From positions 1-64,000 of the forward strand of contig JAAKBF010000207.1 of assembly GCA_012656075.1 (NCBI GenBank): a DNA stretch of 64,000 bases. Direction: 5' to 3'. Of the stretch, positions 1 to 10,503 are shown in pieces (the first letter of the stretch is position 1; every line of letters begins with the position of its first letter). The notes under the pieces were generated by a model. That model saw nothing but the letters and a program-made list of their open reading frames with translations. It did no database searches and was not told the origin of the DNA. A program made the translations under genes and the position numbers. The stretch comes from Phytophthora hibernalis (Eukaryota > Oomycota > Peronosporomycetes > Peronosporales > Peronosporaceae).

Positions 1-138
1 TTCCTGGGCACTGGCCAGGAACAGATCGACGTGATCTTCTCGGGATCCGCACGAACGCCCTTACTGCTGACGTACCGGAATCTCCGGCGCGCAAAAAGAT
101 GCATTTCTTCAAATTCGCGTACAGCTTGTTCTCGCGCA

Positions 139-2259
139 TCACCGCGAAGACTCTCTCGAGGTGCTCGAGATGAACATCAAGCGCGGGTCGGCCGCGTTCC
201 TCCTTACTGTGCGCGAAGATGTCATCAAAGTAGCTGGGCGCGAAGTCGCGCAGGGTCTCAGAAGCTGTGAGACCATGCGGTTGAATGTCGCTGGCGCATT
301 CTTCAAGTCCTGGGGATCACGAGCCACTCCCAGAGCATGCCGCTCGGGGTGCTTACTGCCGTCAGCGGAATATCGCTGGCGCGCATCAGGATCTGATAGA
401 AGCCATCGGTCAGATCGATGGCGCTGTAGATCGTACTGCCGGACATCGAGTCCAGAATGATGTCCTTACGGGGAATCGGAGTCTGAGCCGGAATGGTCGC
501 ATCGTTCAGCTTGTTGAATGCGTGAACGATGCGCCATCCACCGGTGGCCTTCTTTACGCAGAAGGTCGGACTTGAGTGCGGGAGATGCTTTCCCGCACGT
601 GACCTGCTTTGCGACGGCCTTCGAAGAAATCATCGATCGCTTGCACCTGATCGCGCGGCAGTGGCCACTGCCGCGTCACGCAATACTTGGCTCCTGGCGC
701 GGAGTCGACTTCATGCCACACGCCGCGGTCCTTGGGAAGGGTCGCCGGGATCTTCTCAGGAAAAACGTCCGTGTACTTGCGAACGTGATCGTAGACAGGA
801 TTACCACTCGCCTTCAGCGCATCCCAGGATTGGGCTGCAAAGCGCTCCTCACGCGTTGACTTGTGTTCAGCGCCTTCGGGGCGCTCGTGTATGCCGAGCG
901 CCGAAGCCGAGCAGACGCAATCGCGTTGAACGAAGCCGTCGCGTCCGCTGTCGTGAGCAAGCAAACTTGTTCCACGTCGCCGCGACGAAGGTCGCGTAGG
1001 AAGCCCTTCCAGGATTGATCTGGAAGCTCCGTGAGCGCAGACGCTGTGCGCGGCGGATTATGTACACGCACGTCGCGCGTACGACCCTTCTCCGTTATGC
1101 TCGATGGCGTGGATAACTTCCATGTCAGCGACGGCCCCCGTGCTTGACACCGACACGGACCCAGAGTCCGAGCCTGAACGCCGGCGGAGACGGCCGCGGC
1201 GCTTCTTCTTCTGCTTTTTGCGACGGGGCGAGCTCCCCTGGAGTGTGAAGGGGCGTTGCTAACTGATCTCACGTCAGACAACGATGCATCGGGATCCGAT
1301 GCTGAGGGCTGCGGCCACTGCCGGCGCTCCTCATCTCCCACACTTCGCAGCACCGGCTCTGGCCGGTGAGTAATCTCACCGTGGCGCGGCGTCAGCTCCG
1401 GCTGGCGCGCCTCGCGCTGCATCGACCTCTGTCGGCGCGCTTCGTTCTCGCTGTGGCGCAGCGTTGACCCCTGTCGGCGCCTCGTCGTTCCTCAACGGCG
1501 TCTACCACTGCCGACGCGGAGCAAAATCATAATCATCATCATCGTCATCATCATCGTCAACGCGTCCAGCGACGCCGGTCCCGCGCACCTGTGGCTGCTG
1601 GGAGAACATGTTCTCGAGGGTCGAGAACGCGTCGTCGAGTTTGAGTTCGAGCCGCGCCAGACGCCATTCCAAGGCGCCTGTGGCTCCAACGTCTCCGGGA
1701 GACCGGAGACTGGACTTGCCACGCTTGTGCACACCTCGCAAGAAGGGCTATCGCTCACTTCAGGGGGTACGAGTCAAGGAGTCTGGGTCCATGACGGCAA
1801 CGTGGGGCCACAGCGTGCTCGCCGTTCTAAGATGCGCGAGCACCGCTGTCACATCAATGTCGCGCGGCCGCACCGTGCGGTTGAGCCAGTCAACGTTGGG
1901 TCGGTGGCGAGCAAGCCACAGCATGCCGAAGACGCAGTCGAACGAGCCGCTCAGCTCGATCACCAGAAATTCGTCGGAACTGCAGAAGCCGTCGAACTCG
2001 TTGGCGAACCGGAGCGAGCGCCACCAGCATACTTGATCTCCATCTCGCCTGGACCATTGCGAACACGCACGCTGGAGGGCAGTGCGGACAGGCTGTCGGC
2101 GCGAACGAAGTTATTTGTCGCGCCCGAATCAACAGCGCGCGGAGGACGCCGCGCGCCCGCGACGTGCAGACTCAACACGATTAGACGCTTGTCGCTGCTG
2201 GAGGTAGTGGCATGTAGCTGCGCATGAAGCACAGCGGGGATGGGAGGCGGCTCTGCCAC
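139..2259 (-). pseudogene. Gypsy D protease and 5' part of reverse transcriptase (broken)
   Basis: The retropepsin lies at about 2259-1760, with the active-site motif DSGATNNFV and, in a second frame, the later CVFGMLWLARHRPNVDW segment. RT begins near 800 with YTDVFPEKIPATLPKDRG and RQWPLPRDQVQAID. It continues in shifted frames through a CRLRIVHAFNKL-like region to the catalytic YFDDIFAHS (about 230-205). A low-complexity linker holding a poly-Asp run (about 1520-1560) separates the two. Several frame changes and stops are present. The polypeptide would process gag-pol and copy the RNA, but this copy appears inactive. Confidence 0.65.
1528..1560. repeat. Trinucleotide microsatellite (ATC/GAT)n
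   Basis: A run of atc/gtc triplets on the plus strand. On the minus strand it codes a stretch of about nine aspartates inside the protease-RT linker of gypsy D. It is simple sequence and no function is implied. Confidence 0.7.
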
Positions 2260-2322
2260 TAGAGAACTGTTGGCCTTCCCGTGACCAGTAGGGCGCCCCG
2301 CGCCTACTGGTTGTCCCTGTTT

Positions 2323-3245
2323 TTACTGCCCGGGGCTGGCAGCGTCCATCTCAATTAAAGCCGATACCGGCGTCGGAGCGCGACAAACAGACGCACGATG
2401 GCCAGGCTTCTGGCATCGGAAGCATACCAACGGACGCTGTTGATTGCTTTGACCGCGACAGCCGCGGCCGCGACCGCCATATGCACCACGCGGGCGGTCC
2501 TCTTGGATAGTGTCGATTTCCATTGGCTCGGGTTCCGTGCTCGAGCTGACCGGGAAGAGGACGTCTGCGACGCTAAGACATTGTAGTTTTCGCGGAGGGC
2601 AATGTCGAACGCATCCTCCAGTGACGCAGCAGATTTCCGCGTCAGGTAGAAGCGCTGATAACCAGCATTCATTCCGGAGAAAAAGACGTGGACTTGGGTC
2701 ACCGAGTCCATGGGGTGCTTAACAATGCAGGACGCAAGTTAACGGGCGAGCTGGATGTAATCGCGCATGGCGAGCTTTCCTTGCTTCAATTGCAGAAAGG
2801 CCGCGCGTTGCTGGGTCTCGTCTTGAACAGGCTCGAACGCGCGGCGCAGATCATCCTTGAGTGCGTCCATCGTCCTGAAGCAGGACGGATCAGCCATCTG
2901 CTTGCCGAGGGCCCATTCCTTCGCCTTGCCAGCAAGGTTAGACAGGAGGAAGTAACTCCGAGCGAACTCGGACCGTAGTTGGCGGGCCTCGCATGCGAGG
3001 TCCACTTCGCAGATCCAGCGATTCAGTGCGAGACGCTTGGAGCCCTCGCCACTGTACTTCGAGACGTCGAGCTTGACGACGTCCTCCATCCTGGTTGACG
3101 TGGGAGTCGACACTCGCCGATGTGCGTCGGCGAGTTCACGTGCCAGGAATCTTTGGGCTGCCTCGCGGTGTTGGTCCGGTGTACCTTGCATCAGTAGTGT
3201 GGACACCACTGCTTCGCTTGATGCCGCCACGAAGGTGCAGCGCAT
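2323..3245 (-). pseudogene. Gypsy D gag with CCHC zinc knuckle (broken)
   Basis: The conserved retrotransposon gag core lies at about 3080-2740 (RWICEVDLACEARQL then WALGKQMADPSCF and a coil of FLQLKQGKLAMRDYIQ). The reading then changes frame near 2725 and continues to a zinc knuckle at about 2440-2370, CFRCQKPGHRASVCR, matching C-x2-C-x4-H-x4-C. Gag would form the virus-like particle and the knuckle would bind the element RNA. At least two frame changes are needed to read it through, so it is scored as broken. It is directly upstream of the protease of the same element. Confidence 0.7.
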
Positions 3246-3379
3246 CCCACTCGAAGCTAGTGAGATGCGGAACTGTGTGCGCTCGAGATCCGCTCGAGCG
3301 CTACCTTCAGTCGTCGCTTAATCAATCATCGGTTGGTCGTTCATCTTGGTCGTTGAAAGGACTACAAAGTGCTACCAGG

Positions 3380-3697
3380 TGTAACGGGGCTAGAGCCACG
3401 CTATAGCTTGCACTATAGGGTGCTTTGAGGAAGCTTGGTTAAGACGAACGTCCAAGAAGGACGTGCGGGATTTAAGGTTAAAATGACTCTGTTATTAGGA
3501 GTAGACCCTGGCGGAAGGCCAGGGCCATTGTGGGCCACCCAACTGGGGGTCCCTCTCTAATAGGCTAAAACTAAGATATGTAATTGCACTTCTGACCAAT
3601 CAGATAGTGCCAGGTCACTGTCCCCCTTATGACCAATGGGAGGACAGAACCTCTAAATAAAAATATGAAAGAATGATACGGAGGCCCGTTTCAGACA
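3380..3697 (-). repeat. Probable 5' LTR of gypsy D
   Basis: On the minus strand this segment begins TGTCTGAAACGG and ends CCCCGTTACA, giving the TG...CA ends expected of an LTR. Two bases later comes TGGTAGCACTTTG, where a tRNA primer-binding site would lie, and gag starts just beyond. The minus strand also carries a TATTTTTATTTA A/T-rich box and two CCAAT-like motifs (CCATTGG, GATTGG). No second copy of this LTR is in the window, so the outer edge at 3697 is a guess; the inner edge at 3380 is better supported. Confidence 0.4.
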
Positions 3698-4077
3698 TCC
3701 TCCGCTTCTTCATCTCTGCGCATATTGTACAAAAGAATGGTATCTTTCTCAATTCTGTTACTGGGAGCGTAGGCATTCCGTAACTAACTTCTTGCTCAAC
3801 ATGTCAATTACCGAGTCTTTGTTAACATGGCCAAGTTTCACGTGCCACTCACGCAGTATTCCCTCACTTTCCCACTTCCTGGCAGTGCCAGTGGCTTACA
3901 GGGCGCGCAGTTTTACTGCATTGCACAGTTGCTGGCGTTGCTTAGTCGTTTGGTGCTGTAAATAGTACGCACCATTTATAGCCCTAGCCACAAACGCTAA
4001 ACTATTCTCATACAGTACAAATTTGTACTCTCCTGTGGAGATCCAACAATTTGATAACCTTCTCTCTTAAGCCAAAT
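3698..4077. other. Intergenic or decayed element sequence, nothing recognised
   Basis: There is no long open frame and no repeat partner in the window. Base composition is closer to AT-rich than in the flanks. It lies between the tentative outer edge of gypsy D and the gag-like element E. Confidence 0.4.
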
Positions 4078-5118
4078 TCACTCAGAATATTTGACTTGGC
4101 GTTGGGTCAATATTTTCGAACAGAAAGGGCCGGATACCTCCTGGCCCATGGAAAACAGTTTCACTATTACAATGTGTATATTCGAATGTTTAGAACCCTG
4201 TGCAAATGTAAATGTGTATCCTGAGTCCGGTCTCTTGACTACGAACTTCGACGCGTCATCAGCAAGCCGAAACCGCATCCTGAGTCCAACACCCACGAAG
4301 CTTTTGTTAACCCCATCCCTGACTCAAGCAAACACGGAAATATTCCCTTACCTTGTCCTCCAGCGCCATCTCCATCTGGTTCATGTCCTGCGAAATCTGC
4401 TCGACTTCAGCCTGGACGTTGCGAACTTCGCCGGCGTTAACGCCCATGTCGAAGGAGTTCGGTGGCTCGTCCGTGTCCATTGGGTCGATGTCGACCATCC
4501 CCTCAGAGCCAGGCGTCAGCGATAGCCTGATGGAGCTGGACGGGCTCACTGAAACGACGGGACTAACCGGTGCATTCGTCTGCACGGCGTCAGCTTGGAT
4601 TTCCTGTAGACGGGCCTCACGCGGAGGTGCGTCACTCCTTGCCTTGCCTTTGCCCTTGTTCTTGCCATTGGACTTTCTACCCTTGCCCGTCTTGGCTAGA
4701 GCTGCAAGGTAGCTCAGGCGCTCTTGCTTGTTGGCGCCCTCCAGTATGTTCCGGCGGAACGCCTTAAACGGCCCGGTACGATCGAGCTTCATCTTGGGTC
4801 AATCTGCCTTCAGATGCGGCCCGATGTCGTTCATGTCGTTGTGGACACCGGCGCAGTAGTAGCACGACCGGATGCCCACATTGTAGTGCAGGTCCCGAGC
4901 AGGGACAGGGCGGCCTTTCTTTTGCCAAGCGTGCTGCCTTTCGACGTCGTAGTCGTGGCGTCAACATGGTAGTCGTGGCGTCAACATGGCTGACGCGCGC
5001 TCCCTTGGTGAGTCCTTCGATCTCGGCCCGGCTCTTGTTGCCAAAGATGGTCACCAGCTTGGTCTCCATTCCTCGATCGTGAACTCTTTGGGCGTAAAGT
5101 CGATCCCAGACCCCACAG
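4078..5118 (-). pseudogene. Gag-like element E, C-terminal part (left of copia A insertion)
   Basis: Minus-strand coding sequence that continues the gag at 9943-10503 once copia A is removed. It includes FTPKEFTIEE and the block METKLVTIFGNKSRAEIEG. Next comes a Cys/His-rich patch in mixed frames (CYYCAGVHND...), then a lysine/glycine-rich tail (KGRKSNGKNKGKGKA) and an acidic/serine-rich end. Reading it needs several frame changes, so it is called broken. It resembles the gag of copia-type elements of the UBN2/DUF4219 kind, but no protease or RT follows it in the window. It could be a gag-only non-autonomous element or a truncated copy. Confidence 0.55.
5114..5118. repeat. Target-site duplication CACAG, left copy
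   Basis: Five bases directly before the 5' LTR of copia A. The same five bases follow the 3' LTR at 9938-9942. Confidence 0.8.
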
Positions 5119-5480
5119 TGTTGTCAAGAAGGCGCCTCGGGCAGCTGCGGTATACCGGTAGGATACCGGTATGACCTTCACTCAGTGGGACCGCAATCAT
5201 TCCTGTGTTTACGGGACACTGATGATGGGACGCGACACTGATGATGGGACGCTGTTTACGCTACGGGGATTACGGGACACGTGGGTACAAGATTGTGGGT
5301 ACAAGATGGGCATCCACGTGGCAGTCGCTGATTGGCTGAAGCAACTTAGTATCCGGTAGAGAATCCAGTAGAGTGTATCCAGTAGAGAATCCAGTAGGCT
5401 TAGAGGTAGCAAGGAGTTTTGCGAACTAAGGACCTAAATCAATCACTTTGCATTTTGCCATCAACCGACCAAAGCCTTTT
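5119..5480 (+). repeat. Copia A 5' LTR
   Basis: It begins TGTTGTCAAGAAGG and ends AAAGCCTTTT, followed at once by GGTTATGAGCCC, the likely primer-binding site. The 3' end is not the canonical CA. It contains a near-tandem GATGATGGGACGC repeat and a repeated TCCAGTAGAGAA motif; these repeats are where it differs in length from the 3' LTR. Confidence 0.9.
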
Positions 5481-5484
5481 GGTT

Positions 5485-6951
5485 ATGAGCCCAAGCCCCG
5501 TCTTCCCTGCCCAAGACCCCGACTACGCCTTCGCCATGGACGCCACCCCGACCACGACCGCCCGCATCAACAAGTTCAACGGAACCAACTTCCACACGTG
5601 GAAGTTCAAGATGCAGATGGTGCTCGAGGAGCGCGAACTGTGGGAAGTGACGAGTGGGGAAGTGAAGCTGGAGCACTGCACGACCACGGCGGATCAAGCG
5701 ACGTTCAAGAGGAAGTCGCGTAAGGCGCTGGCGATCATCTGTCTCGCGATGGAGGACTCGCAGCTGCCGCTGGTTCGCTCGGCCAAGGACGCGCATGATG
5801 CATGGTCAAGACTGGAAGGACACTTCGAGAAGAAGAGTTTGGCCAACAAGCTCTTTCTTCGTCGGCGTTTCTTCACGACGATGATGGAGGAAGGTGACGA
5901 TGTGCTGGAGCACATCAACAAGCTCAAGACGCTGGCGGAGCAGCTCGACGCGGTTGGCGCTCCGGTCAGCGAGGACGACTTGGTGATCACGCTTCTGGGC
6001 AGTCTGAGCGAGTCGTACCAGTTCCTGATCACGGCGTTGGAGTCGAGAGCCGACTCGCTGTCGTGGGAACTCGTGACGTCTCGGCTGCTGCATGAGGACA
6101 TGAAGCGCAAGGAACAAGGTGGCGGTGTCGACGGAGCCGCGCACGGTCAAGGTCAAGCATTCATGGTCAACAACAACAAGCGCAAGGGCCGACCGGTGAA
6201 GAAGACCGGGGCGTGCCACAACTGCGGCAAACAAGGACATTGGATCGCGGAGTGTCCCTCGCGGGTCCAGAACGACGCTGAGCGATATCGGTCGCAGCGT
6301 GCGAACGTCGCGCAGGACGAAGAAGATCCTGGCGACTACCTTTTCTCGGTTGGTCGTACGAGCAGTACCGCCAAGTCGTGTGACATGTGGCTGGTCGACT
6401 CGGGTGCGACGCAGCACATGACGAGTTCCAACAAGTACATGAGGAACTACAAGAAGATGGCTCCGGTGGACGTGCATCTCGCGGACGACGGTGTGGTTCA
6501 GGCGGTGGGGACCGGCGACATTGTCATGTCGATGAAGACGCCGCGCGGCATGAAGAAGGGCGTGCTCACGAATGTGTGGCATATCCCGAAGCTGTCGCGC
6601 AACCTGTTTTCGGTCGGCCGCTTCACCAAGGACGTCGGGCCAGTCACCTTCGAGAGCGACGGGTGCTTCGCGGACAACAAGGGTCTCAAGTGGCAGCTCG
6701 GCGCTCGTGAGGGCAAAGGGCTGTTCAAGCTGTGCATGACTCCGATGATGCCTGACGAGGCCAATGCGGCAAGTTCGAAGGATTGCCAAGGGGACAACAC
6801 GTCGTACCTCTGGCACCTCCGACTTGGTCACATTGGCCATGGCGGTCTAGACGCCATCGTCAAGAAGAGCTACGGTGTTGGCATCGACATAACGTCGGTG
6901 AAGCAGTGGGAGCTGTGCGCGGGTGTGCACTCGGCAAGCAAACGCGAGTGA
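5485..6951 (+). CDS. Copia A gag, protease and start of integrase
   Basis: Start chosen at the ATG at 5485, just after the primer-binding site. Gag of the UBN2 type includes KFNGTNFHTWKFKMQMVLEE near the start and a long helical region. A zinc knuckle CHNCGKQGHWIAEC (C-x2-C-x4-H-x4-C) follows. The aspartic protease has WLVDSGATQHM. The gag-pre-integrase block has LWHLRLGHIGHGG, and after it the frame is lost near 6920. The product would be the gag-pol polyprotein that builds particles and processes itself. The remaining pol is in other frames downstream, and one base change would rejoin it. Confidence 0.9.
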   Translation: MSPSPVFPAQDPDYAFAMDATPTTTARINKFNGTNFHTWKFKMQMVLEERELWEVTSGEVKLEHCTTTADQATFKRKSRKALAIICLAMEDSQLPLVRSAKDAHDAWSRLEGHFEKKSLANKLFLRRRFFTTMMEEGDDVLEHINKLKTLAEQLDAVGAPVSEDDLVITLLGSLSESYQFLITALESRADSLSWELVTSRLLHEDMKRKEQGGGVDGAAHGQGQAFMVNNNKRKGRPVKKTGACHNCGKQGHWIAECPSRVQNDAERYRSQRANVAQDEEDPGDYLFSVGRTSSTAKSCDMWLVDSGATQHMTSSNKYMRNYKKMAPVDVHLADDGVVQAVGTGDIVMSMKTPRGMKKGVLTNVWHIPKLSRNLFSVGRFTKDVGPVTFESDGCFADNKGLKWQLGAREGKGLFKLCMTPMMPDEANAASSKDCQGDNTSYLWHLRLGHIGHGGLDAIVKKSYGVGIDITSVKQWELCAGVHSASKRE

Positions 6952-7225
6952 GCTACATGAAGTCGTCCCCGAACCGTGCGAAGCACGTGCTGGAGGTGGT
7001 TCACAGCGATGTGTGCGGCCCCATGCAGACGCCAACGTTTGGGGGCAAGCGCTACTTCGTCACGTTCATCGATGACAAATCGCACTTCTGCGTCGTGTAT
7101 TTGCTGAGAAACAAGTCCGAGGTGGCTACCAAGTTCGCGGAGTTTGTGGCGTTTGCTGAAACTCAGACCGGCAAGCGCGTGAAGACACTCCGAGCGACAA
7201 CGGTGGCGAGTACACTTCCGGCGCG
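6952..7225 (+). pseudogene. Copia A integrase catalytic core, frameshifted middle segment
   Basis: In the second frame this segment reads GKQTRVSYMK then HVLEVVHSDVCGPMQTPTFGG and YFVTFIDDKSHFCVVYLL. It carries the first integrase aspartate (HSDVCGPM) and the next core strand. Near 7192 the frame shifts again by one base, just before the second catalytic Asp in the DNGGEY motif, which is then read in the frame of the next feature. It shows as a break inside one polyprotein and not as a separate gene. Confidence 0.8.
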
Positions 7226-9631
7226 ATGGCCAAGTTCTGTGCGGACCGTGGTATCGTGCAGAAGTTCACTCCGCCGTACACGCCTCAGCTGAATGGAGTC
7301 GCCAAGCGGATGAACCGGACGTTGGTGGAGTGTGCGCGCTGCATGCTGGAACATGCCGGATTGCCCAAGACGTATTGGGGTGAAGCGGTGATGACGGCTA
7401 CGTTCCTCCGTAATCGGTGTCCGACACGCGCCATCAGCCACGACAAGTCTCCGCACCAAGTTTGGACGGGCAAGAAACCGCTGCTGGCGAACCTGAAAGT
7501 GTTCGGTTGCCACGCGTATGTGCACGTACCGAAGGCGAAGCGCACCAAGTTTGACGCTCGGTCGGTGCGCTGTCGGTTCCTGGGGTACTCGGAGCACGAG
7601 AAAGCGTATCGATTCGAAGAACTGGAGAGCAGTCGCGTGCTGGTGAGCCGCGACGCGCAATTTATGGAAGACGTCTTCGACAGTGGGAGACGTGACTACC
7701 ATCAGAGGGAGGTGGTGGTCATTCAAGATGAAGAGACGACGGATCATGATTCGTCGCAGTCGGATGAAGACGACAACGAAGAAGAGGAAGAGGAAGAAGC
7801 CGCGGGACGAAGACTTCGAGCCCGGCAGCAAGCGACACCCGCGGACGCAGTCGCTGGAGGAAGTCACGGAGTTCCAAGTGCCAAGCGGTATGCGTCGCAG
7901 AGTCGACACCAGACCCTGGACGAGATGTCGGCTGCGGCTCAAGAAAGTCAAGACTTCGAAGCTGCGTACGTCGTGGATTCAGTGGGAGAAATGCCGACCA
8001 CGTTCAAGTCGGCGATGGAATCCAGCGACGCAGTCAAGTGGAAGGAGGCGTGTGACTCGGAGTGTGACTCGCTGCTCAAGAACGACACGTGGGATGTCGT
8101 ACCACTGCCGAAGGGACGCAAGGCGATCGGCTGCAGATGGGTGTTTCGCGTGAAGGAGAACCAAGCTGGAGAGATCGAGCGGTTCAAGGCGCGACTGGTG
8201 GCCAAGGGGTTTTCGCAAAAGTACGGCATCGACTACGACGAGACCTTCGCACCAGTGGCCAAGTTCACGTCGATCCGGATCGTACTGAGTCTAGCTGCCA
8301 AGTATGGTCTCAAGCTGCACCAGATGGATGTCAAGACTGCGTTCCTCAACGGTGTGCTGGACGAAGACATCTACATGGCACAGCCGGATGGCTATGTGGA
8401 CGAAGACCACCCGGACCACGTATGCAAGCTCAAGCGGTCGCTGTACGGACTGAAGCAGTCGCCGCGCATGTGGAACCAGACCATCGACGACTTCATGCTC
8501 AAGCTGGGGTTCAAGAAGTGCGAGTCCGACCACTGCATCTACTTGAAGCGTGACGGCCAAGACATGATCTTCGTGGCGCTCTACGTTGACGACTTGGTCC
8601 TCGCCAGCAGCAGTGACAAGATGCTCCTCGACACCAAGCAGGCGCTCAGTCACCGCTTCGAGATGACGGACATGGGTCAGCTCAAGTACTTCCTCGGGAT
8701 GGAGATCGAGCAAGACGTGGTGGCTGGGAAGAAGTCGATGCGGCAGACCAAGTTCGCCAAAGACATCCTGCAGAAGTTCAGCATGGACAAGAGCAACCCT
8801 GTCAAGACGCCACAGGATCCGGGTCTCAAGCTGACGAAGGCCATGTGTGAAGGTGGCTGCAAGCACGACGAGACCATGGTCAACGTGCCATACCGGAACG
8901 CAGTGGGATGCCTCATGTACCTCATGGTAGGCACTCGTCCGGACCTGGCAGCTGCAGTGGGAGTGCTAAGTCAGTTTGCAGCGGACCCGTGCCCGACACA
9001 CTGGCAGGCGCTCAAGAGGGTGTTCAGGTACATTCAAGGCACCAAGACGCACGGCATCGAATTTCAAGCAAGCTGCCACGATGGACTTCAAGGCTATTCG
9101 GATGCGGACTGGGCAGGCGACATCGAGTCTCGACGGAGTACAAGTGGCTACGCGTTCATGATGAACGGCGGATGCATCAGCTGGAGAAGCAAGAAACAGC
9201 GGACGGTGGCGCTGTCTTCGACGGAGGCCGAGTACATGGCGCTATCGGAGGCGACACAAGAGGCAGTGTGGCTCAAGGTGTTCCTGTGCGAGCTCGGCGA
9301 GATGGCAAGCGATGAAGCGGTCAAGATCTACGAGGACAACCAAGGCTCCATCGCGTTGGCCAAGAACCCGCAGTTCCACAAGCGCACCAAGCACATCGAC
9401 ATTCGCTACCACTTCGTGCGTGAGAAGGTGGAAGCACATCAAGTGGTGCTACAATATGTGTCGACAACGGACATGCTGGCGGACATGATGACGAAGCCAA
9501 TTCCTGCAACGCAGTTCAGTGTGCTCCGACCAAGCTCGGGATCCAAGGTGCAATCGCTGTCGAGTCGAGTGGGAGTGTTGTCAAGAAGGCGCCTCGGGCA
9601 GCTGCGGTATACCGGTAGGATACCGGTATGA
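7226..9631 (+). CDS. Copia A integrase C-half, reverse transcriptase and RNase H
   Basis: The long open part of pol. It starts in the integrase with YTPQLNGVAKRMNRTL (the E of the usual GVAER is K here), then an acidic linker. The reverse transcriptase includes RFKARLVAKGFSQKYGIDY, QMDVKTAFLNG, LYGLKQSPRMW and the catalytic YVDDLVLA. RNase H includes YSDADWAGD, STEAEYMAL and YEDNQGSIALAKNP. All RT and RNase H catalytic carboxylates that can be located are present. The last codons read into the 3' LTR. If the upstream breaks are assembly errors, this copy could be autonomous. Confidence 0.92.
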   Translation: MAKFCADRGIVQKFTPPYTPQLNGVAKRMNRTLVECARCMLEHAGLPKTYWGEAVMTATFLRNRCPTRAISHDKSPHQVWTGKKPLLANLKVFGCHAYVHVPKAKRTKFDARSVRCRFLGYSEHEKAYRFEELESSRVLVSRDAQFMEDVFDSGRRDYHQREVVVIQDEETTDHDSSQSDEDDNEEEEEEEAAGRRLRARQQATPADAVAGGSHGVPSAKRYASQSRHQTLDEMSAAAQESQDFEAAYVVDSVGEMPTTFKSAMESSDAVKWKEACDSECDSLLKNDTWDVVPLPKGRKAIGCRWVFRVKENQAGEIERFKARLVAKGFSQKYGIDYDETFAPVAKFTSIRIVLSLAAKYGLKLHQMDVKTAFLNGVLDEDIYMAQPDGYVDEDHPDHVCKLKRSLYGLKQSPRMWNQTIDDFMLKLGFKKCESDHCIYLKRDGQDMIFVALYVDDLVLASSSDKMLLDTKQALSHRFEMTDMGQLKYFLGMEIEQDVVAGKKSMRQTKFAKDILQKFSMDKSNPVKTPQDPGLKLTKAMCEGGCKHDETMVNVPYRNAVGCLMYLMVGTRPDLAAAVGVLSQFAADPCPTHWQALKRVFRYIQGTKTHGIEFQASCHDGLQGYSDADWAGDIESRRSTSGYAFMMNGGCISWRSKKQRTVALSSTEAEYMALSEATQEAVWLKVFLCELGEMASDEAVKIYEDNQGSIALAKNPQFHKRTKHIDIRYHFVREKVEAHQVVLQYVSTTDMLADMMTKPIPATQFSVLRPSSGSKVQSLSSRVGVLSRRRLGQLRYTGRIPV

Positions 9632-9937
9632 CCTTCACTCAGTGGGACCGCAATCATTCCTGTGTTTACGGGACACTGATGATGGGACGCGGGACACTGA
9701 TGATGGGACGCTGTTTACGCTACGGGGATTACGGGACACGTGGGTACAAGATTGTGGGTACAAGATGGGCATCCACGTGGCAGTCGCTGATTGGCTGAAG
9801 CAACTTAGTATCCGGTAGAGAATCCAGTAGAGTGTATCCAGAGAATCCAGTAGGCTTAGAGGTAGCAAGGAGTTTTGCGAACTAAGGACCTAAATCAATC
9901 ACTTTGCATTTTGCCATCAACCGACCAAAGCCTTTTT
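9576..9937 (+). repeat. Copia A 3' LTR
   Basis: It matches the 5' LTR except for a 2 bp insertion (GCGGGACACT against GCGACACT) and a 3 bp loss in TCCAGTAGAGAA. It is preceded by the purine-rich GAGTGGGAG and ends in a T-run before CACAG. Confidence 0.9.
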
Positions 9938-9942
9938 CACAG
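9938..9942. repeat. Target-site duplication CACAG, right copy
   Basis: It matches 5114-5118. Removing one copy with the element restores continuity of the minus-strand gag of element E across the site (VLPHHL then WG). Confidence 0.8.
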
Positions 9943-10503
9943 ATGGTGCGGCAGAACCGCCAGCACCTTTATCAGCATGAGCTGCCGAGAGATGAGCCCA
10001 GTCATCAAAGTCTCGCAGCTGTTTCTGTTGACTTGGTCTCTTGCAGCCTTAAGTTGCTGGAAGAGGTGCGCAACACTCTTGAAGTCGGAGCTGGCAATTC
10101 TCTCAAAATTTTGCACCAGCTCTACGACACCGGACGCAGTGTTGAGCCCGTATCGTTTTCCCAATGCGCGCCAGATCACATAGACCGGCTGCTGCATCAA
10201 CCGCTCAATGGCAAATCCAGCTGGCAGCGTTAAGTTGAGCAGGTCCTTGATGTACGACGACTGCTGCCTTATAAAAGCATCTTGCAGCGCGTACGCGCCG
10301 CCTCTTGCGCCGAGGCACCTTCGGCTGGCTCGTCTAAAACCGGCTCCCGCACGAGCGCGTCTTCGTAACGAGCCACTGGGGCCCATCTGGCTGCTTGCAG
10401 CGCGGCAATGAGACCCGAACCTTGTCCTTCCACTCCGCAAAGAGGGATTTCTTGCCATGAAAGGCTAACTTGTCGGCCACCGAAGTTCTTGGCTTGCTCA
10501 TCT
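9943..10503 (-). pseudogene. Gag-like element E, N-terminal part (right of copia A insertion)
   Basis: The probable start is the Met of MSKPRTSVADKLAFHG near 10503. Next come KKSLFAEWKDKVRVSL, a frame change near 10380, and a helical gag core (YIKDLLNLTLPAGFAIERL, YVIWRALGKRYG, FQQLKAARDQVNRN). The pattern fits UBN2-type copia gag. The reading runs straight up to the copia A insertion at 9942 and resumes at 5113. No LTR was found at its 5' end; it abuts a zinc-finger fragment instead. Confidence 0.6.

Larger units (their letters stand above)
1..3697 (-). mobile_element. Decayed Ty3/gypsy retrotransposon, 5' portion (gypsy D)
   Basis: Read on the minus strand from right to left, this stretch has a possible 5' LTR, gag, a zinc knuckle, a retropepsin and the start of a reverse transcriptase, and then leaves the window at base 1. 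Order and sequence type fit Ty3/gypsy. The reading frame is broken many times, so the copy is unlikely to encode working proteins. The 3' part of pol and the 3' LTR are outside the window. Family assignment is from motifs seen in the translation (DSGAT in the protease, FDDI in RT). Low-complexity linker sequence separates protease and RT. Confidence 0.8.
5119..9937 (+). mobile_element. Ty1/copia retrotransposon, nearly complete (copia A)
   Basis: Full structure of about 4.8 kb: 5' LTR, a primer-binding-type sequence (GGTTATGAGCCC), one gag-pol region in the order gag, protease, integrase, RT, RNase H (the Ty1/copia order), a short purine-rich tract and the 3' LTR. It is flanked by 5 bp CACAG duplications and sits inside gag of element E. 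The two LTRs differ by only two tiny indels in repeated motifs, so the insertion is young. Two one-base frame breaks interrupt the integrase region. Confidence 0.93.

Noticed and set aside
5806..6840. 344-codon minus-strand frame in copia A
   Set aside because: Opposite strand of gag-protease coding; composition is typical of a shadow (Arg/His/Val/Leu-rich) and it has no counterpart in copia B or C.
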